This document shows positions 33,423-45,834 of a stretch of 64,000 bases of DNA, one piece after another. The stretch spans positions 118,617,343 to 118,681,342 of the forward strand of contig NC_092811.1 in NCBI RefSeq assembly GCF_040954645.1, written 5' to 3'. The notes below the pieces were generated by a model. That model searched no databases. It worked only from the letters and a program-made list of their open reading frames with translations, and was not told the DNA's origin. Source of the stretch: Diabrotica undecimpunctata. Taxonomy: Eukaryota > Arthropoda > Insecta > Coleoptera > Chrysomelidae. The position numbers and the translations under genes are program-made. The first letter of the stretch is position 1. The number at the start of each line of letters is the position of its first letter.

Positions 33423-34125
33423 CTAAAATACAAACCAACTATAAACATTTTCGTGAAATGAAGAAATTGCAAAAATAAAGAAATATAATAAAGTAAAATT
33501 CTAGCCCAAGTTGACCTTTCAATGCTTATTTCTACATTAGATCTTATTCCTTACTGCTTAATGCCAATTGGCAACCTCAATCGCTACTACTGTTTTCCTC
33601 TTATGTTAAAAAGCTACTATTATTACATCGTACTATGCCATTAATTAGAGGTATCAGCTTGTTAGAGTTTTTAGTAATTTTTAAACATTTGTTTAAAATT
33701 ACACTTTGAAAAATGTCCTTTGTTTACTTTTTCGTAACCATGTACTTTGCAATAAAGCGAAGAATATTCAGATCTACAGTAAAAATTGTCAATAACGGCA
33801 TAAAAATGAAAGAATTACTTGCCGTTTTAAAAAGTTGGCCGCTTTTGTCAGATTTTGCAGTCCACAAAGACATAAAAGATATTTAGAGGTTTGTATATTT
33901 TATTAACTAAAGCAAACATAATTCTATACATAAATGGAAAATTACTTTAATATACTAATACAAAACATAAAGCTATACTACACAAGAAAAAAAAATCAGA
34001 TGTTAACTTTTTTAAAGTTTGTGTCAATTTTTGTTTGTTTTACATTTTTTAGTTTTTAATCAAGAACCTCAGCTTCACATTTAAGTAAAATTTGTTACAC
34101 ACCCGTAAAAATTTTACCATTATTG

Positions 34126-34308
34126 TTCTGAAGCTATTTTCTTGTGGCATTTTAAATTAATTACTATTTAAACGGGAATAAGCCATAATTAAAGGTTAAA
34201 ATACGTTTATGTTTGTATTTTGAGAACGATTTCCGAAGTGGAAATTGAAACGTCAATAACCGTATTTTAACCTGTAATTGTGGCTTATTCCCATTTAAAT
34301 AGTAATTA
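34126..34308. mobile_element. Short dispersed repeat with hairpin ends and target duplication
   Basis: Flanked by AATTTTACCATTATT on both sides (34110-34124 and 34308-34322), while the sister spacers lack the insert. Its ends form an inverted repeat (AATAAGCCATAATTAAAGG and the reverse at about 34270-34295). A stem GATTTCC-GAAG-TGGAAATT followed by GAAACG sits near the middle. A related piece lies at 62200-62270. Confidence 0.75.
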
Positions 34309-34333
34309 ATTTTACCATTATTATTGCACAATA

Positions 34334-34607
34334 GTCGGTCAGATAGCCAAGCGGACTGGGCGGCCGGCTTCTCATTCGCTTCACTGCGAGTGGTTCAGTG
34401 GATGTGGGTTCGGTCCCCAGCTCGGTGTACAGAAAAACAAAAAGTCTAACGCAGCAGTTTAAAATTCTAGATGAATCTGCGGCTTAGACTATAATATGCT
34501 GGTGTCTGATCTGCTTATGGTGGAGCAGTACGGCAAGAGATAAGGGCTTGCGGCTCGGTGATACTCCTCCATAGATCCCTACCGGAAGGGCGTGACGCCT
34601 AAAATAC

Positions 34608-34666
<59 letters not shown>
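34334..34666 (+). mobile_element. tRNA-derived SINE with TA tail
   Basis: The head has an A box (TAGCCAAGCGGACTGG) and a B box (GGTTCGGTCCC) at pol III promoter spacing and resembles a Ser/Leu-type tRNA. About 170 bp of unrelated body and a (TA)n tail (about 34613-34666) follow. ATTGCACAATA occurs at 34323-34333 and 34667-34677 as a perfect 11-bp target duplication. Other spacers show the empty site. Confidence 0.85.
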
Positions 34667-34670
<4 letters not shown>

Positions 34671-35369
34671 CACAATAAATAATTTTCTATGTCTCTCAAT
34701 TTTGGACACACTTCGCTCATATTAAAAAAAAAGTGGATTTTGGAGGTTCAGATTCGTTCACACTACTATTGCCGGAATTATCTTTTTCTTCATTATTGCG
34801 CAGTTCTTCAACAATGTCCGGAATACTAAAGTTAGGGCTCTCTTAGGTATATCACTGTCAATAAAGGCAAATTCATCTAAATTTAAACTTCGTTACGGAC
34901 TGTAGGAAGATCTTCTGGCAAGGGGTATATTGTCCTCTTCATCAAAGTGTGGATCTTCTTGGATAACATCAGAGAAGTTGGTTTTGGAAAAACATTTTTT
35001 AACTGTAGCAGAGGATACTTTTTTCCAAGCACCTGTAATCTATATAAGTGCACTGGATCAATTTATGTTTTTTCGCAATTCTCGAAATCATATCAACTAC
35101 CAATAAACGCTAGAACACTTTTAATGAAATTTCGGTAAATCAATTTGAAATTCTGAATTATTCCTTGATCTAAGGGCTGGCAATGTGAAGTAGTTTTAGG
35201 TGCCACGATAACTATTTTAACACTTTTAATGAAACTTTAGAACGTGACGTGAAATTATCCAGGTAAAGAAGCACTTTTCTATTTTGTTTTTTTTTCGTGC
35301 CATACACACGTGACAGTTCATCACATTTTGGCTACTAACGAATGCAGCGCTATCGGATAACGCCGCATT

Positions 35370-36352
35370 CTAACGGTTACGATCTTTTCCTGTATGTACT
35401 TTTAAATGGCGTTTCAAATTACCACTATGAGAAAACTGTTTAAAACAAATTTCACACTTGTATGGTTGTTCTCCAGTGTGCACTCTCAAATGTATTTTCA
35501 AATTACCTGCTTTACTAAACTGTTTAAAACAGATCTCACAACTGTGAAGTTTTTCTCCGGTGTGCATTCTCAAATGTCTTTTCAAATCACTAGAAGTAGA
35601 AAAGTGTTTTAAGCAAGTTTCACACTTATATGGTTTTTCTCCAGTGTGCACTCTCAAATGTGTTTTCAAAGTACCTGCTTCACTAAACTGTTTAAAACAA
35701 ATTTCACACTTGTATGGTTTTTCTCCAGTGTGCACTCTCAAATGTCTTTTCAAATGACCTGCCTCACTAAACTGTTTTAAACAAATATCACACTGATCAA
35801 GCTTTTTTCCAGTGTGCATTCTTAAAAAATGTGTTTTCAAATTACTTGCCACACTAAACTGCTTAAAGCAAATTTCACACTTGTATGGTTTTTCTGAAGT
35901 GTGCACTCTCAAATGTATTTTCAAACTATATGCTTTACTAAACTGTTTAAAACAAATTTCACACTTGTATGGTTTTTCTCCGGTGTGCACTCTCAAATGT
36001 ATTTTCATACTACCTGCTGTACAAAACTGTTTAAAACAAATTTCACACTTGTAAAGCTTTTTTCCAGTGTGCGTCCTCAAATGTCTTTTCAAACAACTCG
36101 CAGTAAGAAAGTGTTTTAAGCAAATTTCACACTTATAACGTTTTTCTTCGGCATGTACCATCAAATGTCGATTTAAGTTTTGTTGAGAACATTGCTTGAA
36201 ACAAATTTCATATTTGTTAGGTCTTTGTCCACTTTGAACTGCCATATTTGTATTTAATATTTTTCCTTCAGCGTATTGACCTGTATATTTTTCTTTAGGT
36301 GATGAATGTATCGTTTCCATAATTTTCATTTTATTTTCCTCGTGGGGACAAC
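35370..36352 (-). CDS. Zinc-finger 3' exon B, 9 fingers
   Basis: Acceptor TTTTAG then GTTGTCCCC at 36352; stop TAG at 35370-35372. The exon enters in the frame that follows a phase-1 donor and reads [20 protein letters not shown], a degenerate finger ([10 protein letters not shown], first Cys replaced by Tyr), then nine C2H2 fingers with TGEKP-type linkers, and ends HTGKDRNR. Likely a nuclear DNA-binding protein. Finger 4 has H-x4-H (THFLRMH). Finger helices vary at contact positions (for example TSCLKR, GSMKI, TSSDLKR). Confidence 0.85.
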
Positions 36353-37669
36353 CTAAAATACAAACCAACTATGAAAATTTTCGTAGGACGAAGAAATTAT
36401 TGCAAAAATAAAGGAATATAATAAAGTAAAATTCTAGCCCAAGTTGACCTTTCTATGCTTATTTCTACATTAGATCTTATTCCTTACTGCTTAATGCCAA
36501 TTGGCAACCCCAATCGCTACTACTGTTTTGCTCTTATGTTAAAATGCTGATATTACTACATAGTACCTACTATGCCATTAATTAGAGGTATAACCTTCTT
36601 AGAGATATTAGTAATTTTAAACGTTTGTATAAAATTACACTTTGAAAAATGTCCTTTGTTTACTTTTTCGCAACCATGTAAAACTGTCTATAACGACATA
36701 AAATGAAAGAACTACTTGCCGTTATATGAAGGTGGCCGCTATTGTCAGATTTTGCAGTCCACAAATACATAAAAGATATTTGAAACTTTGTATAGTTTAT
36801 TAACTAAAGCAAAACATAATTCTATACTACACTAGGAAACAAATAGATGTTAAGCTTTTTTAAAGTATGTGTCAATTTTTGTTTGTTTTACATTATTTAG
36901 TTTTTAATCAAGAAACTCAGCTTCACATTTAAGTAAAATTTGTGACGCATCCGTAAAAATTTTACCAATGTTATTGCACAATAAATAATTTTCTAAGTCT
37001 CTCAATTTTGCACGCACTTCGTTCATATTAAAAAAAAGTGGATTTTGGAGTTTCACATTCGTTCAAGTTACTATTGCCAGAATTATCTTTTTCTTCATTA
37101 TTGCGCAGTTCTTCAACAATGTCCGGAATACTAAAGTTAGGGCTCTCTTAGGTATATCACTGTCAATAAAGGCAAATTCATCTAAATTTAAACTTCATTA
37201 CGGACTGTAGGAAGATCTTCTGGAAAGGGGTATATTGTCCTATTCATCAAAGTGTGGATCTTCTTGGATAACATCAGAGAAGTTGGTTTTGGAAAAACCT
37301 TATTTTAACTGTAGCAGAGGATACTTTTTTCCAAGCACCTGTAATCCATAGAAGTGCACTGGATCAATTTATGTTTTTTCGCAATTCTCGAAATCACATC
37401 AACTACCAATAAACGCTAGAACACTTTTAATGAAATTTCGGTAAATAAATTTGAAATTCTGAATTATTCCTTGGTCCTGGCAATGTGAAGTAGTTTTAGG
37501 TGCCACGAAGACTATTTTAACACTTTTAATGAAACTTTAGAACGTGACGTGAAATTATCCAGGTAAAGAAGCACTTTTCTATTTTGTTTTTTTTTCTTGC
37601 CATACACACGTGACAGTTCATCACATTTTGGCTACTAACGAATGCAGCGCTATCGCATAACGCCGCATT
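36353..37669 (-). repeat. Array spacer B/C with Tigger relic
   Basis: Same layout as the A/B spacer without the two SINE-type inserts. The Tigger 3' end is eroded (TGTAAAACTGTCTATAACGA at 36676) and the relic's coding part runs to about 37630. No 5' exon with a start codon is present. Confidence 0.75.
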
Positions 37670-38568
37670 CTAACGGTTACGATCTTTTCCTGTATGTACT
37701 TTTAAATGGCGTTTCAAATTACTACTCTGAGAAAACTGCTTAAAACAAACCTCGCAGTTATAAGGTTTTTCTTCAGTGTGCACTCTCAAATGTCTTTTCA
37801 ATTGACCTGCTTTCCTAAACTGTTTAAAACAGATCTCACAACTGTGAAGTTTTTCTCCGGTGTGCATTCTCAAATGTGTTTTCAAATCACTAGAAGTACA
37901 AAAGTGTTTTAAGCAAATTTCACACTTGTATGGTTTTTCTCCAGTGTGAACTCTCAAATGTATTTTCAAACTATTTGCTTCACTAAACTGTTTAAAACAA
38001 ATTTCACACTTGTATGGTTTTTTTCCAGTGTGCACTCTCAAATGTCTTTTCAAATGGCCTGCCTCACTAAACTGTTTTAAACAAATATCACACTGATCAA
38101 GCTTTTTTCCAGTGTGCATTCTTAAAAAATGTGTTTTCAAATTACTTGCCACACTAAACTGCTTAAAGCAAATTTCACACTTGTATGGTTTTTCTCCGGT
38201 GTGCACTCTCAAATGTATTTTCATACTACCTGCTGTACAAAACTGTTTAAAACAAATTTCACACTTGTGAAGCTTTTCTCCAGTGTGCGTTCTCAAATGA
38301 CTTTTCAAATAACTTGTAGTAGGAAACTGTTTAAAGCAAATTTCACACTTATAACGTTTTTCTTCGGCATGTACCATCAAATGTCGATTTAAGTTTTGTT
38401 GAGAACATTGCTTGAAACAAATTTCATATTTGTTAGGTCTTTGTCCACTTTCAACTGCCATATTTGTATTTAATATTTTTCCTTCAGCGTATTGACCTGT
38501 ATTGTTTTCTTTAGGTGATGAATGTATCGTTTCCATAATTTTCATTTTATTTTCTTCGTGGGGACAAC
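37670..38568 (-). CDS. Zinc-finger 3' exon C, 8 fingers
   Basis: Acceptor at 38568/38569, stop at 37670. Eight C2H2 fingers follow the shared CPHEENK leader and degenerate first finger. The order of helices is PTTSY, CTAGS, SVASN (H-x4-H), SEAGH, SEANS, CTSSD, RKAGQ, SQSSN. It is nearly identical to exon E (43614-44512), with most differences in the leader, although exon D lies between them. Confidence 0.85.
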
Positions 38569-39839
38569 CTAAAGTACAAACCAACTATGAAAATTTTTGT
38601 AGGACGAAGAAATTATTGCAAGAATAAAGGAATGTAATAAAGTAAATTTCTAGCCCAAGTTGACCTTTCTATGCTTATTTCTAAATTAGATCTTATTCCT
38701 TACTGCTTAATGCCAATTGGCAACCCCAATCGCTACTACTGTTTTGCTCTTATGTTAAAAAGCTGATATTACTACATAGTACCTACTATGCCATTAATTA
38801 GAGGTATAACCTTCTTAGAGATATTAGTAATTTTAAACGTTTGTATAAAATTACACTTTGAAAAATGTCCTGTGTTTACTTTTTCGCAACCATGTAAAAC
38901 TGTCAATAACGACATAAAATGAAAGAACTACTTGCCGTTATATGAAGGTGGCCGCTATTGTCAGATTTTGCAGTCCACAAATACATAAAAGATATTTGAA
39001 ACTTTGTATATTTTATTAACTAAAGCAAAACATAATTCTATACTACACTAGGAAACAAATAGATGTTAAGCTTTTTTAAAGTATGTGTCAATTTTTGTTT
39101 GTTTTACATTTTTTAGTTTTTAATCAAGAACCTCAGCTTCACATTTAAGTAAAATTTGTGACGCATATGTAAAAATTTTACCAATGTTATTGCACAATAA
39201 ATAATTTTCTAAGTCTCTCAATTTTGCACGCACTTCGTTCATATTAAAAAACAGTGGATTTTGGAGTTTCGCATTCGTTCAAGTTACTATTGCCAGAATT
39301 ATCTTTTTCTTCATTATTGCGCAGTTCTTCAACAATGTCCGGAATACTAAAGTTAGGGGTTTCTTAGGTATATCACTGTCAATGGAGGCAAATTCATCTA
39401 AATTTAAACTTCGTTACAGACTGTAGGAAGATCTTCTGGCAAGGAGTATATTGTCATATTCATCAAAGTGTGGATCTTCTTGGATAACATCAGAGAAGTT
39501 GGTTTTGGAAAAACATTTTTTAACTGTAGCAGAGGATACTTTTTTCCAAGCACCTGTAATCCATATAAGTGCACTGGATCAATTTGTTTTTTCGCAATTC
39601 TTGATAAATCAATTTAAAATTCTGAATTATTCCTTGATCTAAGGGCTGGCAATGTGAAGTAGTTTTAGGTGCCACGAAGACTATTTTAACACTTTTAATG
39701 AAACTTTAGAACGTGACGTGAAATTATCCAGGTAAAGAAGCACTTTTCTATTTTGTTTTTTTTTTCGTGCCATATACACGTGACAGTTCATCACATTTTG
39801 GCTACTAACGAATGCAGCGCTATCGCATAACGCCGCATT
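38569..39839 (-). repeat. Array spacer C/D with Tigger relic
   Basis: Tigger relic at about 38895-39800 with a private deletion of about 55 bp near 39600. Private variants (GGGGTTTCTTAGG at about 39356 and AAGGAGTATATTGTCATATT at about 39440) are shared with spacer E/F but not with the others, marking a block duplication. Confidence 0.75.
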
Positions 39840-41500
39840 CTAACGGTTAATATCTTTTCCTGTATGTAATTTTAAATGGCGTTTCAAATTACTACTATGA
39901 GAAAACTGTTTAAAACAAATTTCACACTTGTATGGTTGTTCTCCAGTGTGCACTCTCAAATGTATTTTCAAATGACCTGCTTCCCCAAACTGTTTAAAAC
40001 AGATCTCACAACTGTGAAGTTTTTCTCCGGTATGCATTCTCGAATGTCTTTTCAAATCACTAGAAGTACAAAAGTGTTTTAAGCAAATTTCACACTTGTA
40101 AGATTTTTCTCTAGTGTGCACTCTCAAATGTATTTTCAAATTACCTGCTTTACTAAACTGTTTAAAACAGATCTCACAACTGTGAAGTTTTTTTCCGGTG
40201 TGCATTCTCGAATGTCTTTTCAAATCACTAGAAGTACAAAAGTGTTTTAAGCAAATTTCACACTTGTATGGTTTTTCTCCAGTGTGAACTCTCAAATGTA
40301 TTTTCAAACTACCTGCTTCACTAAACTGTTTAAAACAAATTTCACACTTGTGATGTTTTTCTCCAGTGTGCATTCTTAAAAAATGTGTTTTCAAACTACT
40401 TGCCACACTAAACTGCTTAAAGCAAATTTCACACTTGTATGGTTTTTCTCCAGTGTGCACTCTCAAATGTATTTTCAAACTATATGCTTCACTAAACTGT
40501 TTAAAACAAATTTCACACTTGTATGGTTTTTCTCCAGTGTGAACTCTCAAATGTATTTTCAAACTACCTGCTTCACTAAACTGTTTAAAACAAATTTCAC
40601 ACTTGTGATGTTTTTCTCCAGTGTGCATTCTTAAAAAATGTGTTTTCAAACTACTTGCCACACTAAACTGCTTAAAGCAAATTTCACACTTGTATGGTTT
40701 TTCTCCAGTGTGAACTCTCAAATGTATTTTCAAACTACCTGCTTCACTAAACTGTTTAAAACAAATTTCACACTTGTGATGTTTTTCTCCAGTGTGCATT
40801 CTTAAAAAATGTGTTTTCAAACTACTTGCCACACTAAACTGCTTAAAGCAAATTTCACACTTGTATGGTTTTTCTCCAGTGTGCACTCTCAAATGTATTT
40901 TTAAACTATATGCTTCACTAAACTGTTTAAAACAAATTTCACACTTGTATGGTTTTTCTCCAGTGTGCACTCTCAAATGTCTTTTCAAATGACCTGCCTC
41001 ACTAAACTGTTTTAAACAAATATCACACTGATCAACCTTTTTTTCAGTGTGCGTTCTCAAATGTCTTTTCAAACAACTCGTAGTAAGAAAGTGTTTTAAG
41101 CAAGTTTCACACTTGTATGGCTTTTCTTCATTGTGCAGTCTCAAATGTATTTTCAAACTACCTGCTGTACAAAACTGTTTAAAACAAATTTCACACTTGT
41201 GAAGCTTTTCTCCAGTGTGCGTTCTAAAATGTCTTTTCAAATAACTTGTAGTAGGAAACTGTTTAAAGCAAATTTCACACTTATAACGTTTTTCTTCGGC
41301 ATGTACCATCAAATGTCGATTTAAGTTTTGTTGAGAACATTGCATGAAACAAATTTCATATTTGTTAGGTCTTCGTCCACTCTCAACTGCCATATTTGTA
41401 TTTAATATTTTTCCTTCAGCGTATTGACCTGTATATTTTTCTTTAGGTGATGAATGTATCGTTTCCATAATTTTCATTTTATTTTCCTCGTGGGGACAAC
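39840..41500 (-). CDS. Zinc-finger 3' exon D, 17 fingers
   Basis: Acceptor at 41500/41501, stop at 39840. Seventeen fingers. The middle shows a repeated pair, SVASS (H-x4-H) followed by SEAGS, three times, with SEAYS between, and CTSSD/SKAGN-type pairs near the C-terminus. The tail is HTGKDINR instead of HTGKDRNR. Length is accounted for exactly by 77 leader codons in the open frame, 17 fingers of 28 and three extra residues for the H-x4-H fingers. Confidence 0.85.
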
Positions 41501-43613
41501 CTAAAATACAAACCAACTATGAACATTTTCGTAGAACGAAGAAATTATTGCAAAAATTAAGGAATATAAGAACGTAAAATTCTAGCATGGGCATGGGAGT
41601 ACCGGTACCGAACGAATACCTATATGCGTTAATCTTTGCAGACGACCAAGTAGTGATTGCACAAGACCAAGACAACCTCAGCCAAATGATGAAGAAACTA
41701 CAAAAGAATATACCAAGGCTGGCCTAGATATTAACCTCGCGAAAACAGAGTACCTATCTACAAGTGAAGAAGACATAGAAGATCTACAGATAGATGACAA
41801 CGTAACAATCAAAGAAAAGGATAAATTCAAATACTTGGGGTTTATAATCACGAAAAAGGCAACAACAGAGGAAGAAATTACACAAAGACTAGGACAAACA
41901 AGAACAGCAATCCGACAACTTAACTCAGTATGGTGGGATAGACTCCTAAATATGAAGACAAAAACACAGATTTATAAAACATTAGTGCGAAGTATTATGA
42001 CATATGGGGATGAAAATTGGATCATAAACAAGAAAAACAGCAGTAAGATAGTAACAACAGAGATGGAATGCCTGCGAAGATGCTGCAGAGTAACAAGAAT
42101 GGATAGAAGTAATGACGAAATAAAGCAAAGAACATCCATAGAAACAGACATACTTACATAGAACAAAAAAGACTAAAGTGGTATGGACATGTAAGAAGAA
42201 CTACTGATATCAGATGGATTAACAGAATAACCGAATGGAGCTCCATAGGAAGGAGGGAAAGAGGACGACCCCGAAAATCCGGGAGGAACCAAGTAGACGA
42301 CGCCATGACTAAGAGAGGCCTAAACGACGGAGAATGGGACAAGAGAGACAGATGGAAACGGTTGAGCGAGGGAAGGCAGTGTATACTGTAGAATCCCTGA
42401 GTATATAATTCTAATTATGTTAAAAAGCTGATATTACTACATAGTACTATGCCATTCATTAGATGTATCCCCTTGTTAGAATTTTTAGTAATTTTTAAAC
42501 ATTTGTATAAAATTACACTTTGAAAAATGTACTTTTACTTTTTCGCAACCATGTATTTTCCAACAAAGCGAATATTCAGATCTACACTAAAAACTCTCAA
42601 TAACGGCATAAAAATGAAAGAACTACTTGCCGTTATATGAAGGTGGCCACTATTGTCAGATTTTGCAGTCCACAAATGCATAAAAGATATTTGGGATTTT
42701 ATTAACTAAAGCAAACATTCTATACATAAATGAAAAATTACTTGATTATACTAATATAAAACATAAAGCTATACTAAACTAGGAAACAAACATATGTTAG
42801 GCTTTTTTATAGTTTGTGTCAATTTTTGTTTGTTTTACATTTTTTAGTTTTTAATCAAGAACCTCAGCTTCACATTTAAGTAAAATTTGTGACGCATCCG
42901 TAAAAATTTTACCATTATTAATGCACAATGAATAATTTTCTACGTCTCTCAATTTTGCACACACTTCGTTCATATTAAAAAACTGGATTTTGGAGTTTCG
43001 CATTCGTTCAAGTTACTATTGTCAGAATTATCTTTTTCTTCATTATTGCGCAGTTCTTCAACAATGTCCGGAATACTAAAGTTAGGGCTCTCTTAGGTAT
43101 ATCACTGTCAATAAAGGCAAATTCATCTAAATTTAAACTTCGTTACGGACTGTAGGAAGATCTTCTGGCAAGGGGTATATTGTCCTCTTCATCAAAGTGT
43201 GGATCTTCTTGGATAAAATCAGAGAAGTTGGTTTTGGAAAAACATTTTTTAACTGTAGCAGAGGATACTTTTTTCCAAGCACCTGTAATCCATAGAAGTG
43301 CACTGGATCAATTTATGTTTTTTCGCAATTCTCGAAATCACATCAACTACCAATAAACGCTAGAACACTTTTAATGAAATTTCGGTAAATCAATTTGAAA
43401 TTCTGAATTATTCCTTGGTCCTGGCAATGTGAAGTAGTTTTAGGTGCCACGAAGACTATTTTAACACTTTTAATGAAACTTTAGAACGTGACGTGAAATT
43501 ATCCAGGTAAAGAAGCACTTTTCTATTTTGTTTTTTTTTCTTGCCATACACACGTGACAGTTCATCACATTTTGGCTACTAACGAATGCAGCGCTATCGC
43601 ATAACGCCGCATT
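41501..43613. repeat. Array spacer D/E with LINE insertion and Tigger relic
   Basis: The spacer is interrupted by a LINE at 41588-42412. The Tigger relic runs from the eroded 3' end near 42590 to about 43573. Confidence 0.75.
41588..42412 (+). mobile_element. LINE fragment inserted in the array with local deletion
   Basis: Plus-strand RT C-terminal part: LIFADDQVVIAQDQDNLSQM, then KFKYLGFIITKKATTEEEIT, NSVWWDRLLNMKTKT, IMTYGDENWIINKK, and after a frameshift near 42155 KRLKWYGHVRRTTDIRW and a basic R-G-R-P-R-K tail to about 42390. Compared with the sister spacers, about 120 bp of unit sequence (from CCAAGTTGACC to TTTTGCTCT) is missing at the insertion point. ATTCTA occurs at both junctions. 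Confidence 0.8.
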
Positions 43614-44512
43614 CTAACGGTTACGATCTTTTCCTGTATGTAATTTTAAATGGCGTTTCAAATTACTACTCTGAGAAAACTGCTTAAAACAAACCTCGCA
43701 GTTATAAGGTTTTTCTTCAGTGTGCACTCTCAAATGTCTTTTCAATTGACCTGCTTTCCTAAACTGTTTAAAACAGATCTCACAACTGTGAAGTTTTTCT
43801 CCGGTGTGCATTCTCAAATGTGTTTTCAAATCACTAGAAGTACAAAAGTGTTTTAAGCAAATTTCACACTTGTATGGTTTTTCTCCAGTGTGAACTCTCA
43901 AATGTATTTTCAAACTATTTGCTTCACTAAACTGTTTAAAACAAATTTCACACTTGTATGGTTTTTCTCCAGTGTGCACTCTCAAATGTCTTTTCAAATG
44001 GCCTGCCTCACTAAACTGTTTTAAACAAATATCACACTGATCAAGCTTTTTTCCAGTGTGCATTCTTAAAAAATGTGTTTTCAAATTACTTGCCACACTA
44101 AACTGCTTAAAGCAAATTTCACACTTGTATGGTTTTTCTCCGGTGTGCACTCTCAAATGTATTTTCATACTACCTGCTGTACAAAACTGTTTAAAACAAA
44201 TTTCACACTTGTGAAGCTTTTCTCCAGTGTGCGTTCTCAAATGACTTTTCAAATAACTTGTAGTAGGAAACTGTTTAAAGCAAATTTCACACTTGTAACG
44301 TTTTTCTTCGGCATGTACCATCAAATGTCGATTTAATTTTTGTTGAGAACATTGCTTGAAACAAATGTCATATTTGTTAGGTCTTTGTCCACTTTGAACT
44401 GCCTTATTTGTATTTAATATTTTTCGTTCAGCGTATTGACCTGTATATTTTTCTTTAGGTGATGAATGTATCGTTTCCATAATTTTCACCTTATTTTCCT
44501 CGTGGGGACAAT
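43614..44512 (-). CDS. Zinc-finger 3' exon E, 8 fingers
   Basis: Acceptor at 44512/44513, stop at 43614. Same eight helices in the same order as exon C; in the fingers only a linker (GKKP versus GEKP) and the last finger (KVH versus KLH) differ. The leader has private changes (CPHEENKVKIMET, AERKILNTNKAV). The near identity means a recent duplication or gene conversion between C and E. Confidence 0.85.
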
Positions 44513-45834
44513 CTGAAATACAAACCAACTATGAAAATTTTTGTAGGACGAAAAAATTATTGCAAAAATAAAGGAATATAATAAAGTAAAATTCTAGCCC
44601 AAGTTGACCTTTCAATGCTTATTTCTACATTAGATCTTATTCGTTACTGCTTAATGCCAATTGATAACCCCAATCGCTACTACTGTTTTGCTCTTATGTT
44701 AAAAAGCTGATATTACTACATAGTACCTACTATGCCATTAATTAGAGGTATAACCTTCTTAGAGATACTAGTAATTTTAAACGTTTGTATAAAACTACAC
44801 TTTGAAAAATGTCCTGTGTTTACTTTTTCGCAACCATGTAAAACTGTCAATAACGACATAAAATGAAAGAACTACTTGCCGTTATATGAAGGTGGCCGCT
44901 ATTGTCAGATTTTGCAGTCCACAAATACATAAAAGATATTTGAAACTTTGTATATTTTATTAACTAAAGCAAAACATAATTCTATACTACACTAGGAAAC
45001 AAATAGATGTTAAGCTTTTTTAAAGTATGTGTCAATTTTTGTTTGTTTTACATTTTTTAGTTTTTAATCAAGAACCTCAGCTTCACATTTAAGTAAAATT
45101 TGTGACGCATATGTAAAAATTTTACCAATGTTATTGCACAATAAATAATTTTCTAAGTCTCTCAATTTTGCACGCACTTCGTTCATATTAAAAAACAGTG
45201 GATTTTGGAGTTTCGCATTCGTTCAAGTTACTATTGCCAGAATTATCTTTTTCTTCATTATTGCGCAGTTCTTCAACAATGTCCGGAATACTAAAGTTAG
45301 GGGTTTCTTAGGTATATCACTGTCAATGGAGGCAAATTCATCTAAATTTAAACTTCGTTACAGACTGTAGGAAGATCTTCTGGCAAGGAGTATATTGTCA
45401 TATTCATCAAAGTGTGGATCTTCTTGGATAACATCAGAGAAGTTGGTTTTGGAAAAACATTTTTTAACTGTAGCAGAGGATACTTTTTTCCAAGCACCTG
45501 TAATCCATATAAGTGCACTGGATCAATTTATGTTTTTTCGCAATTCTCGAAATCACATCAACTACCAATAAACGCTAGAACACTTTTAATGAAATTTCGG
45601 TTAATCAATTTGAAATTCTGAATTATTCCTTGATCTAAGGGCTGGCAATGTGAAGTAGTTTTAGGTGCCACGATAACTATTTTAACACTTTTAATGAAAC
45701 TTTAGAACGTGACGTGAAATTATCCAGGTAAAGAAGCACTTTTCTATTTTGTTTTTTTTTCTTGCCATACACACGTGACAGTTCATCACATTTTGGCTAC
45801 TAACGAATGCAGCGCTATCGCATAATGCCGCATT
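44513..45834 (-). repeat. Array spacer E/F with Tigger relic
   Basis: Tigger relic at about 44838-45794. Carries the same private variants as spacer C/D (GGGGTTTCTTAGG at about 45300), but not the 55-bp deletion seen there. Confidence 0.75.

Larger units (their letters stand above)
33423..35369 (-). repeat. Array spacer A/B with Tigger relic and two SINE-type insertions
   Basis: The 3' inverted end of a Tigger lies at 33777 (TA then CAGTAAAAATTGTCAATAAC). Its coding relic runs on the minus strand from about 35330 (RKVLLYLDNFTS, second catalytic Asp) through a Q-P-L-D-Q segment and VSSATVKKCFSKTNF to LRDIENYLLCN (about 34700). It is interrupted by two inserts at 34126-34308 and 34334-34666. 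The remainder is the intron-like lead-in to exon A's acceptor. Confidence 0.75.
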
